Of a DNA stretch of 64,000 nt, positions 46,640-57,007 are shown in pieces. How positions within the stretch are numbered: position 1 is the stretch's first letter; each line of letters opens with the position of its first letter. Below the pieces are notes generated by a model, which was not told where the DNA came from, did no database searches, and worked only from the letters and a program-made list of their open reading frames with translations. Origin of the DNA: Silene latifolia. Its lineage: Eukaryota; Streptophyta; Magnoliopsida; Caryophyllales; Caryophyllaceae. A program made the translations under genes and the position numbers. The DNA lies in the NCBI RefSeq assembly GCF_048544455.1, contig NC_133526.1, positions 7,456,001-7,520,000 on the forward strand. The letters run 5' to 3'.

Positions 46640-48259
46640 GCAGCAGTAAATAAAGGTATACCTACATAAAGTTCGGGCAAACAACGCCCATATTACACAT
46701 GCAAGTAACCGGCACTACGATACAAATAATAAAAACTAGCAAAAGACCATGACGGATAGAAACATCAAGTTGGTGGAGTACGAAAAAGTGGACGCAAATC
46801 TTCTTATCGTCGTTGTGCGAGCAGCTAACATCTCCTGAAAGCCTCCGATTCATGTGAGATGCGGAGTGACGAGGGCGTGGTGCACTTACGCCACAAGAGC
46901 GTAGAAAGAGATGGTGGATGACAGGCAAAGAGCTGTATCCGATGGAGCATGGGCTCCTACACCAAGGCAAACGAACTCTACAGTCACACGAACGACGGAT
47001 CAACAAACCCAGCACGTACACAAACCACATCAAAAGATTCCCTGCGACCAAGTTTCTGTCCATAATCGCTATAAAGCGCCGTCGACTGACAGATCCAACC
47101 CGAACCAGACACCGATCTTCATAAAACCAATTTATTATACCTAGAAGCTCCCCATGGATAAAGGGACAGGACACCCTAAACATCCATGAAGAGACAACGA
47201 TAGCGATAACCAACACCCCGAGGAAGGGACAGGACACCCTAATCATACTCGAAAATGTGGCTAGACTTATTTGAAAAAACGATAAACCGAAAATCACCAT
47301 CAAACAGAATTGAAAACCACCACATCCGTACCAACCACAAACATAACCACTTCCAACTCCACCCTACCCAACACATCTCAACCAAAAAAGCCCCGACTGA
47401 CCCCAAGAACTCACACCACCTAAGAAAAGGACGGACACAACAAAAAAACAGAAAAAACAGGCCACCAAGAAAACCAGCAAAGGACACCCATTTCACCAAT
47501 CGAAACCTCCCAGGACCACCGCCTTACATGCAAAACCACTTACACAGCCACCCAGACCAAATGACCAATTGGTGGGGGGAAATGGGGGGATCACCAATCG
47601 GTCCCAAACTGACCCGTAAAAAACATTGACGACAAAAGACAAAGGACCGATTGATGGGGGAAAAAGGGGATCACCAATCGTCCCAAACAAACCCAAAGAG
47701 CTATGCTCAAAGAAACCCAAGACTAAGAACCGATTGGTGGGGGAAATGGGGGGATCACCAACCGGTCCCTAACCGTCCCAAAAAGCAATAACTCGACACA
47801 ACAAGAATCAGGCCAAACAGCAAACAACCAACTGATACAAACTAAAGATGACGGAAAAACCGCCATACAAACCACCATACAACCCGGATTCACTCACCAA
47901 AGCGACACCAAGAAGCCGACAGGGTCGACCAACCCGAGACTCACCACGGAAAGGGAGGAGAGGTGCATGTAAGGTTTCAAATGACAGACGAGGATCGACG
48001 GACGGAGCCCCATGGTCGTCGAGACGCAACCACGAATGTACCCAAACACATAAAAATCCGTCACAAATCACACGGGGAGAACCAAAAAGGATCATAGAAG
48101 GGGGGAGATGTGGGAGATCGCCGGATAAGGGCCATAGGATGACCCCATCACCGGCGATCGGATAGGGGAAGAGGAGGGAATGTGTGGTTGATGGAGGTGG
48201 CGGCGCAAGGAAGCTAGGGTTTTTTGTTTTTTTGTTTTAGAGAGAGGAGGGAGCGTTTA
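46602..48259 (-). mobile_element. Retroposon-like unit, minus strand, poly(A)-tailed
   Basis: On the minus strand this unit ends in ttatttactgctgcc and a run of about 38 A (46602-46639 as T). Its start reads aaaccctagcttcc, ctccatcaacc and gatcgccggtgatgg, like a GC-rich 5' leader, and continues past the CACTA insertion near 52634-52660. Long frames (46662-47303 and others) show no reverse transcriptase or other family. It may be a non-autonomous LINE derivative. A target duplication could not be fixed. Confidence 0.45.
47562..47769. repeat. Three copies of a G-rich stem-loop, about 83 bp apart
   Basis: Units at 47562-47604, 47644-47687 and 47728-47769 each have gaccnattggt at the left and its inverse accaatcggtc at the right, with ggggggaaatggggggatc between. 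Stem sides and G tracts are kept in all three while the spacers differ. Confidence 0.75.
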
Positions 48260-51200
48260 CACTACTACAAATCCAGGCAACTACAACGCCCCTTTAACAA
48301 CGATTATTCACGAAAATCACAATAGACGTTGTAGAATGTATGGCGCGAATTTTACTAAAATCAATTACAACGGGTATGGTTATAAAAACCGTTGTTATTA
48401 GTTTTAACAACGGGTCACACATACACAACCGTTGTTAATAATTTGGCGCAAAATTGGCTCAAAGTTAGTGAAAAGTAATCACAACGGTTATTTTTGAAAC
48501 CCGTTGTTAAAACTTATTTAACAACGGGTGTTTTCTACAACCGTTGTCAAAACATATTTCACAACGGTTGTTGTTTAATAACCGTTGTCAATACCTTCTA
48601 TACTATAAACCACACAAACACAAGTCTGCTGCAGCCACAAAACACAAACCTTAATACACAAACACAAACCAAAGAAGAAACAGGCAAAACACAAACACAA
48701 AACACACACTTTCTCATCGTCTCTTTATCTTCTCGCCGTCACATTGTTGATTTCATCGTCTCTTTACGTACGTTACTGTAATTATCGGGTTTGTTTCATC
48801 GTCATTATTTTATTTTTCTAATTATTTCATTTCCATGTATGTGTTTTTATCGACCATTAGGTTCCGTTCAAAGATCTCTGCTAATTATTTCATTTCCATG
48901 TATGTGTTTCTAATTATTTCATTTCCATCTTCTTTGGCGTCCTTCAGTACGGATCGAGCATAGTAAGAGTCTTAAGGATGATATATATATATCATTCATT
49001 TTGTTGGAGTTTGTTTTAGCAGTTAGGGTTTGGAGAATATATTGAGATAATGGAAATGCATGTTAGTTGAGATAATGCAATGTATTTATACTAATCTGGA
49101 TCTTGATGATGACAGATAGATCTATGGAGTTGAAAAAATGGAAGCAAATCAAACAAGCATAACTCAACACTTTCAAAATGATCATTTCATTTAATTTTAA
49201 ACCAAATACATTACAAAGAATTATCGAAAATCAAAAGATGTATAATAAGTTTAACAACCCTGGTTAAGCGTAAAAACGCTTCTCAACCTGCCACCAATCA
49301 CGCCACTCTGGTATACCGCTAACTTCCGGGTCATTGGCTTCATATTTTGCAATAACAGATTGAATATATGCAAGGACACGACTTGCATGTGGAGATAAGG
49401 TTGGAAGAGTACAACTCAACATATCTCTGGGCGCGACCAAGTTGCGAGTAACAGTCGACTAGGGTATGAAGATGATGATGATGATGAAGCTTTGTTGACA
49501 AGCTTGATCGCTTCACGCCTCTTAATCCAATAATTCCGTTGATGTTCAAGGGATGCTTTGATTAATGGGTGTTGATCGGCGAAGCCCTACGAGAACCTTC
49601 CCATCATCTTCAATCGTTTGTGTAAGCCATTCTTCGTTGTTGATAAAATTAGGGTTCATTTCCATGTTGTTTCAATTAATGAATGTTAGTAAAGGATGCT
49701 ACAACAATATACTTTTAACGGCATTTATCTAGTGGCAAAAAATAAAAATGCCACCTTTGTTATACTTAGGTGGCATTTAATTTGACAAATAATCTAAATG
49801 CCGCTCAAACATATTTTGGCCCAGCGCGCAATTCTTTACCGCTCTTATTTTGATAAATTATTTCACTCCTTTAAAGAAAAAACAAAAACACACTAAAAAT
49901 CATCATAATAAACCCTAGGTTCATACGAGTTCATACGGTGCTTTTATCCTCCAGGTTTGCTCCTCTTCTTCATCTTTTTTAATCCTCATCGATTTTCCTA
50001 ATTGATTTGAACATCTTTGTGATGTTTTATCATTTTGTTAAGCTTATACTTCCGATCAGTTAATGTTTTTTTTTTCCTTTCGTAAAGAGGACAAGGAGAA
50101 ATTAAAAGAGAATTAGGAAATCCCAAATAAAAATTGATTAGTAATTGTTGTTCGCTGATCGGTTATCGCGTCTTGCTGCTCCCCTCTCCCTTCTCCGACA
50201 AAAATCCCCAATTTGATTTCTCAATTAATTCAAAACGACTACAGGACAAGCCCTTGATCGGTTATCGCCCTTCTCGGTTATTTCTGGTAAATGTTCATTT
50301 TTTTTCCATTTTTAATTTATACTTACTATTGCTATGTTATCATTTGATGTTTGATCAGTAATTGTTCAATATTCATTCATATGTAATGGTATTGTGATGC
50401 ACTGATGCAAATAGTGAAACTGAGTTTGTATTGGGTTCGTTGAATTTAGTTTTGCAATGCGTAAAGAGTACATATGTATGTCCACCTCGTGATAAACAGA
50501 ATGATCCTCAAGCTGCAAAGTATGTGGTGTGCTGCAATCAACGTGAGGAAAATGAAGTAATTTCAAGGCTGAACTTAAAAATGACTTAAACGAAAAGGGA
50601 AGGTATGATTTGAATGTCTAACTTTGTTATTTTTTATAAGAAGGTTACCGAAACTTGTTTTCATTTTGATCACCATTGTTTTAGACGTGTATGAACACTG
50701 CTTAATAATTACCATTTGGAGAATGTCATGTAGGAACTTAATCACTATTCAACTTGCTACTTAGTCTTCCCCTTGATACAATATCTAACTATATGTAACA
50801 AAAAAAAAATTAACATATCATGTTGTGAATGTTAGATGTCCTGATCAGCATACATTAGTCACATTAGAGCTTAAGCATTAAAATAGGTTGAGGAAACAGT
50901 GAAATATTGAAAGAGAACATTGCTTGTGCTCATGGTATTTAATGTGAAGTATACCTTGATTACATCGTCTCAGTTGTCGCTGCTTAATTTGGTCACTACA
51001 CCATAAACACGGTTAATTTTACTCCCCTGTGAACAAGGTTGTGCCGTGTAACTTTGAGCACATCCTTATCTTTTTCTTCTCAGCATTAAACGTGAAGTTA
51101 GTGTTTCATAAAATGTACCTCAAGAAACTGAGGAATGTCTAAGTGAACAAGGCTTTGTTGTGTAAAACTTTCCTAGACCAGATTCACTTATTTTTGTTGA

Positions 51201-52633
51201 TTACACAGTAAAAATCATAGTTCAGGGTGGATCTCTTAATGAAGTGAGTTATAGTGGTACTACAACATTAATGTAATGGTACTGACATTGTGTACGCCAA
51301 GTAGTGTTAAAGGGGCATAGATTCTATAATTGGTGCAAATAGCTTATAGTTAGCCATCTAATTTGTTCAGCTTAAAACTTTTGTTACAATGGACAGGAAC
51401 ACAGAGTCTTGAGTGCCACGTCATATATGGTATAATCGGTTATGGCACACACTGCTGGATCGAAAAGTTTTGCGTGCGTTATTGGAGAACAGGTTTGTGA
51501 TTTTTTCCTATGTTCATAGTTTCTTAGCTTAGACCTTTTATGTTCATAATTGATGTAATGTGTCATATGAATTTCTTTTTAACCAGACTGTTGATGGAGT
51601 ACCACCATCCCAAGCTTATGTGTTCTTAGAGACTCAAAAGGACCGGAAGACTGAAGCTGCTGCTATGGATGTTGGCATTTTGGTTTTGACAAAGCCTGAT
51701 TGATTATAGTCAAACTTACACGTACTGGCTGTGCTGTGCCCAGATTCAGGTCCGAGATATTGAAGCTAGTGATTGTTCCAATAGCTAGAGACGCTATCAA
51801 TTTTGACTTTCGGATGATACCAATTTATGTGTAGGTTATCTTTTGATTAGGTGTTAATGGAGCTTTTGATTAGGCGTTAACGGAGATTTTGATTAGATGT
51901 TAATGGAGAATGAATGTAGTATCTACTAGATATAAGCTATCTGTAATGACAATTTTTATTTCAATATTATATACATAATGTTATTTTATTTTTTATCCAT
52001 TTTTTAAGCAATTAATTTTTATTTTATTAAAAAAATACCAAATAGCAAAAACACCTAAAAAATGTCACGTGTATCAAGGAACTAAAAAAAATACATTATT
52101 AAAGAAAAAAGAAAAATGGTGGATCTCAAAATACATAGAAAAGCATTGGATGGCGTTTATATAGGCCTTTACCAGCATATCTAACAAATGCCACTATAAC
52201 TTTTAGCGACATTGCATCAGGCGGCATTTACTCAAATGCTGCTATTGTTTTTTGTGGCATTTACTTATGCCACGAGAACCCAAATTAAACGCCGCTATAA
52301 ATGTGTTCTGTTGTAGTGTGCTTTAATATGTTGGTAAAGGATGCTTTAATATTTATAGCTAGTAATATTTAATTTAATTTTTTTTTATTTTTTAAGAACA
52401 AATAACAACGGTTATTTACAAACAACCCGTTGTTATAACTTTCCCCCCAAAATTGAGTCACACTTTCCACAACGGGTTTTTATACTTAAAACCGTTGTTA
52501 ATATTTTTCACAACGGTTTCCTTAAGAAAACCAACCGTTGTTAAAACCTTTTACAACGGACGCTTTAACAACGTCCGCTTTTTTATATAACAACGGTTTT
52601 TGACCGTTGTTATAGCTTGTATCTGTAGTAGTG
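48260..52633. mobile_element. CACTA (En/Spm-type) element, degenerate, 4.4 kb
   Basis: The ends CACTACTACAAAT and the inverse of TGTAGTAGTG fit CACTA elements, with the 3-bp duplication tta on both sides (48257-48259, 52634-52636). Subterminal repeats of caacggg/ccgttgt fill 48330-48600 and 52395-52610, as in the binding regions of known CACTA transposases. About 49130-49680 holds a minus-strand broken frame with phrases NNEEWLTQTIEDD, RNYWIKRREAIKLVN and PEWRDWWQVEKRF, family not recognised. It carries a second CACTA-like element. No complete transposase remains. Confidence 0.85.
49699..52318. mobile_element. Second CACTA-like element nested in the first
   Basis: The left end ctacaacaatatac with aacggcatttat and the right end gccgctataaatgtg with ttctgttgtagtg are CACTA-type inverted ends; the left one seems to lack its first two bases. 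Subterminal repeats are ggcattta/aaatgcc, different from the outer element. At 51583-51704 a frame TVDGVPPSQAYVFLETQKD with later MDVGIL resembles the plant transposase_24 (Ptta/En-Spm) domain, but only as a fragment. The phrase gtaaaggatgct lies on both sides. Confidence 0.6.
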
Positions 52634-52636
52634 TTA

Positions 52637-52927
52637 GAGAGAGTGTATGTAGTCCTTTCCCCAACTTCTTATTTTATGGTTTTATTTATTATTAGACTCG
52701 GTTTGTTAAAACAAGCGGTAGAGATGGGTGATCCGATGATTATAGGTAGAAGTCGTCCTTAAAACTTAAATATCACTCAAAATCTTTTGAGTTACCCAAT
52801 AACATACAAATAGACATAGAATGTAAACATTAAACTCGTATAATTTTTTTTTTATTATTATAATTATAACTAAGTTAATTACTTGTCCGATTTCAAGTGA
52901 AAACGTGTATATAATAATAATACGTAG
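52637..52927. other. Flank of the retroposon-like unit
   Basis: The first bases (gagagagtgtatgtagtcc) continue the leader of the minus-strand retroposon-like unit interrupted by the CACTA element. The rest is AT-rich, without a gene. Confidence 0.35.
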
Positions 52928-53857
52928 TTGCTCATTCATGTACGGGTTTTACTCATTCATGTACTTTTTTTCATTATTTTTCCATAGTATGCCCTTTGCC
53001 TACAAAAAAAAAAAAAAAACTCTCTCTAATTCTCTCACTCACCAAATTACTCAAATCCACAGAATTATTCAGATCCGCCAAATTACACAATTATGATTAC
53101 TAATTCTCGTAACGATCAAATAATAAATCTAATTCTTAATTTTATTAATTATATCAATCATAGCATTCAGGGAATCGGAAAGATAAATCAAACAACCCAA
53201 AAAAAATTGTGTACAGTTCATCAATTTGTTGGTTTTCAATTCAAGTAATTAAATGGACTATTATGGTGTGTCGTTGGAACTTTAGAAGCCTGATCTTTTT
53301 CTTCCGGCACGCATGGCCGCCATGTCGTATCTATTGACAAATCCATAAAGATGATGCCATTAACAGTCAACTGACTTCAGATTTGGTTGCTCATTGAAAG
53401 GTCTTTGTTCTTCCGTGCCCTTGCCATTGCTCTTGCTTCAATTAATTCTCATATTTCATCATCCAACTCAACAAAATGATCTTACATACCTAATTCTGTA
53501 ATCTTCAATTTGTCAAAATAAGCAAATAATTCATATATATAAGAACAACAACAATTGGAATTGAATCGAATCAAACCGAAACGAATAAATAAGTGACGAA
53601 AAATAGACCTGATTAAGATAATCATTTGGAGGCGGATATGTGAGATCGTCTGATGGATGGTCGGAGGAGGTCGTTAAGACCGGCTGGTGGCGCAAGGGAG
53701 GCGACGGTGAGGGTGGTGGTAGTTAGAGTGAGAAAATGAGTAAACGAAGGAGATAGAGAGATTGAAATAAGGGTATTGAAATAAAATCATTAAAATAAAA
53801 GGGGTATTATGGTCATATACGTCCATGAATGAGTAAAATCCGTACATGAATGAGCAA
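52928..53857. mobile_element. Terminal-inverted-repeat element, 930 bp
   Basis: The left end ttgctcattcatgtacgg, then ttttactcattcatg, is matched in inverse at the right (about 35 bases, two changes). Inside the terminal repeat, ctcattcatgtac occurs twice. The flanks show no clear target duplication. A GC-rich minus-strand piece (53640-53720, accaccaccctcaccgtcg) could be captured coding DNA, but no family was recognised. Confidence 0.65.
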
Positions 53858-54086
53858 TACCCTAATAATATACTTACGTCCATTCCCACGACTTGAGCAA
53901 ATACCTAACAAATATGAAGTGAAAACGTGTAGATCATGCACTAATGATAGTGGAGCAGGTTTAGTGATGCTAATTAATGGATTACTCACGCAAAAAAACA
54001 GTAACATACACTCTTTAAACTCTATCCCCATAAATAATGATCAGACAATAAATTAGTAGTTGAATTATTGAATAGAAAGGAAAATA

Positions 54087-54297
54087 ATGAACAAGAGAGA
54101 AATGTCGAACGATATACGAATAGATTCAAGAAGAGAGCTATTGTCGCCTTTGCCCGACGACACCGGCGAGTCCGAGTCCGTCGTGATTTCTAGTGATGAA
54201 TTACGATCATGGAGGCTTGATATAACCGATTTTCAATTTGTCAAACCAAATCTTGCTTCTTATAATCATCCTTTCTTATGCCTTCTTCCTGCTTATC
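54087..54297 (+). pseudogene. Lone first exon of an MTP9/10-type metal transporter gene
   Basis: The frame MNKREMSNDIRIDSRRELLS with later RSWRLDITDFQF and FLCLLPAYR matches the N-terminal exon of plant Mn-CDF proteins (compare [11 protein letters not shown] in the gene at 57008). It ends TATC|gtaagt, phase 1, the same phase as exon 1 of that gene. No exon 2 follows in the next 2.7 kb. It is either a remnant of a deleted tandem copy or an alternative first exon joining exon 2 at 59258 across a 5-kb intron. The reading frame is intact, so decay is not proven. Splicing would give [12 protein letters not shown] across the joint. Confidence 0.7.
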
Positions 54298-54326
54298 GTA
54301 AGTCTTCTTTCCATTCCTACGACTAG

Positions 54327-54640
54327 TTTTCTTAAAACGAAGTTATAAGGGCAAATTTAATGCTGACGGAATTTAAATTTATCAACTTATAGTAGTTGTT
54401 TATGTGAGTCCTAGACTGATAATGAACCGAGCCGAGAATCCGAGTCCGAGCTTGGCCTTGCTTGGCGTGTGCCTACTTGTCAACAATTACGGAGTAGTTT
54501 TTTAAACGGAATTTATAAGGGTAAATTTGATCCTAACGGGACTTAAACTTGTCAACTTATAATAGTTGTGTATATGAGTCCTAGGGGTGTGAACGAATCG
54601 AGCTGAGCCGAGCTTGGCCTTGTTTGGATGCTCATGAAAC
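54327..54640 (+). repeat. Tandem duplication after the lone MTP exon
   Basis: 54327-54470 and 54494-54635 share order and most bases (ataagggnaaatttnat, tatagtagttgt, gtgagtcctag, gagcttggccttg). Part of the unit (aatttgatgctgacggaatt) also occurs at 31222, so the unit includes a dispersed repeat. Confidence 0.7.
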
Positions 54641-54985
54641 AAAACTCGAGTTTGAGCCACGAGTTTGAAAAAATTGAGACCATGCTTGTGTTTGAACTGA
54701 TTTCGAGCTCAACTCGAGCTTAGGACTAGGAGATTACATATAAAAAAATATTAAACAAATCATTTATGACATTTGATATGATCAAACAAATATATAAACT
54801 CGGTAAACATTTTTATAAAATGAGCAGTGTATTATTTTATCACACAAGATTGAGCAGCTCGCAAGTTTTTCGAGCCGGCCAATAATAGCTCGGCGCTTGA
54901 CTCATAAAGTTATCAAGGTAGTGAGCCGAGTCAAGCTCGCACGAGTTGAGATTTGACCGAGCTAAGCTCGAGATGTCACGTCTCA
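54579..54985. mobile_element. Degenerate hAT-like repeat with GAGCTCG motifs
   Basis: It starts taggggtgtgaacgaatc, a hAT-type end, and has gagctcgagc, cgagccgagc and gctcgcacgag arrays at both sides with an AT-rich centre. The expected right end is missing, so it is truncated. Confidence 0.5.
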
Positions 54986-55110
54986 TTACTACCTTAAGTA
55001 TATCATTGATTTTTCGTCACTTTTCCCATGTAATAAGTGGGGACCCCAATAATAATCGGTGCATTACATGCAATTAGTGGGGAACTCAATAATAAAGGGT
55101 GAATGTGAGA

Positions 55111-55137
55111 GGGTGGCGCTGAGATTGAGCGCCACCC
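55111..55137. repeat. GC-rich perfect 10-bp stem-loop
   Basis: gggtggcgct, seven bases, agcgccaccc. It stands out in AT-rich DNA. It has no T-run, so a terminator role is unlikely in a plant anyway. Confidence 0.7.
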
Positions 55138-55139
55138 GG

Positions 55140-56760
55140 TGACGCCATATCAATCAATACTATCCGGAAACCAAGGGATTTCAATGTGATTAATTATACT
55201 ATGTAGTTTTAATCGATAACGATGTATGATAAACCTGATCAAGGGTCAAGGGATTTCAATGTAAATAGTATATTGTTTTGGTTGAAGTATAAATTTAGAG
55301 AACACCATAATATGGTGATTTTCGTTAAAATAAACATGCCCCACTTATGATAAGTATCAATTAGTATAAAGATGTTAATTATTTTACATACACAAATATA
55401 ATATAAGTATATGCTTTATTTTTTTATTTAATGCATATATGTAATATATTTATATAAATATATAAGCCTCTTAAAAGTAACAGTAATTACGACGGGAGTA
55501 GTGAAAGTAACAACAAAAGAAAGTATATATAAACAATTAGCTAACCAATAAATTCAAGTAAAATATTAATAGCGGAAGTAGTGAATTTGTCTCATAATTT
55601 AATTCTCATATTTTTAAGATATGCTATAGAAAAAAATATGTATTAATGATAAATTTATGAATTATGCAACTGTAAAGTAGTTTTATTTAATTGAAACTAA
55701 ATTTTAATTCTAAATAAAGGTAGCCTGGGTAGGGTCAGGCACCAATACTAGTATTATATATGTAATCCAGAAAGTCAGAAACCAAGAGACTTCAATGTTT
55801 CAATGTAAATAGATAAATTTATACAATGAAATTCATTGTACCATATAATTTATTAGATGTACAAAGATGTTAATTGTTTGACATAGACAAACTTAATATA
55901 AGTAGGTTATGTTTTGGAAACTATGTAAAGGGAAATAAATCAGGATTGTTTCCAAAGATACAGTATTCCATAATTTGTATATTCCATAAAATTAGATAAT
56001 AAACTGATTTAAAAATAAATTTGATAAAATAATTGTAGTATAACCTTTGATTACTCATATGACTAATAAAAGTAATCATAATAGCAGCGGGGTAGTAAAA
56101 GTAATAGTAACAACGACGGGAGTAGTGAAATTAATATTATTAAATACATGAGTAGTAGTGAAATAACATTATTAAATGAAGGAGTAGTGAAAGAAACGGT
56201 AATGACGATGGGAGTAGTAAAAGTAATGAAAGTAACATAGGAACAACGAAGAAAGTATGAAAAATTAGTTATCAATTCGATTTAAGGAACATATTTCATT
56301 TATTTATATATGAGTTTGATAAGATTAACAGGACTGGATATAACTGTAAAAATAACGTGAATAGTCAAAGAGATAATGAATGTAGTAATATTTAATATGA
56401 GATGTCATAAAAGTAATTAGTAAGGATCCTCTGTCTCATTCTGTGTCTCACTTCATACATATTATGACACGTCAACTAATAATACTATATATTGCATATT
56501 TTATTCGCATCAAGTGATGTGTCCGAAGATAAATGGAGTGGAACACAAAATGGGACACAAAAGTGGGACAGATGATCCTTACTGGAGAGTAATAATATTA
56601 ACCGCAGAGCATAATTTGTTAATAAATTTTAACATTTCAGAATAAATGGTAAACATATGAATTAAGCAAGTCTAACGTAATTTTAGTTCCTAAAAAATAA
56701 ACCGGATGATAAATAGAGATAACCCGGGCTAAGTCGGATACCAAACCTAGTCATTATCCA
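55140..56760. repeat. AT-rich region with two worn copies of a 500-600 bp unit
   Basis: 55240-55520 and 55770-56130 share phrases in order: accaaggga(c)ttcaatgt, gatgttaattatttnacata, aatataagta and cgacgggagtagtgaaa. gggagtagtgaaa-type pieces go on to 56240. No gene was seen; 56480-56580 resembles a short direct repeat around tgggacacaaa. Confidence 0.45.
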
Positions 56761-56862
56761 ATTCAAAATTGTCGTACATTGAACACCGGGGATCGCAACT
56801 CGCAACTCGCAACTCACACACAAACAAAGCTTACCAAAATTCAATCAGAGAACAATTTTCAC

Positions 56863-56868
56863 TATAAA
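56863..56868 (+). promoter_or_regulatory. Candidate TATA box of the MTP gene
   Basis: cactataaagcc lies 140-145 bases before the ATG at 57008, with a pyrimidine-rich stretch (ttctccctttctg) after it. Motif and position only. Confidence 0.4.
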
Positions 56869-57007
56869 GCCGTAAATTCTCCCTTTCTGTAGGCAGATAT
56901 CTTGCATTTGTTAACCTTCTCTCTAAATTTCGCCTTAAAACTTAAAACGAAAATCAAACAAATTCAAACTTTTGTTCCTGACACATTATACACGCGCTAA
57001 GTTGAAG

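Noticed and set aside
46662-48165. Several frames of 75-213 residues on both strands
   Set aside because: They overlap each other in different frames, lack any recognised domain and lie in a retroposon-like unit.
49470-49490. atgatgatg run as a coding signal
   Set aside because: It is a short Ser-codon repeat on the minus strand within the broken CACTA frame.
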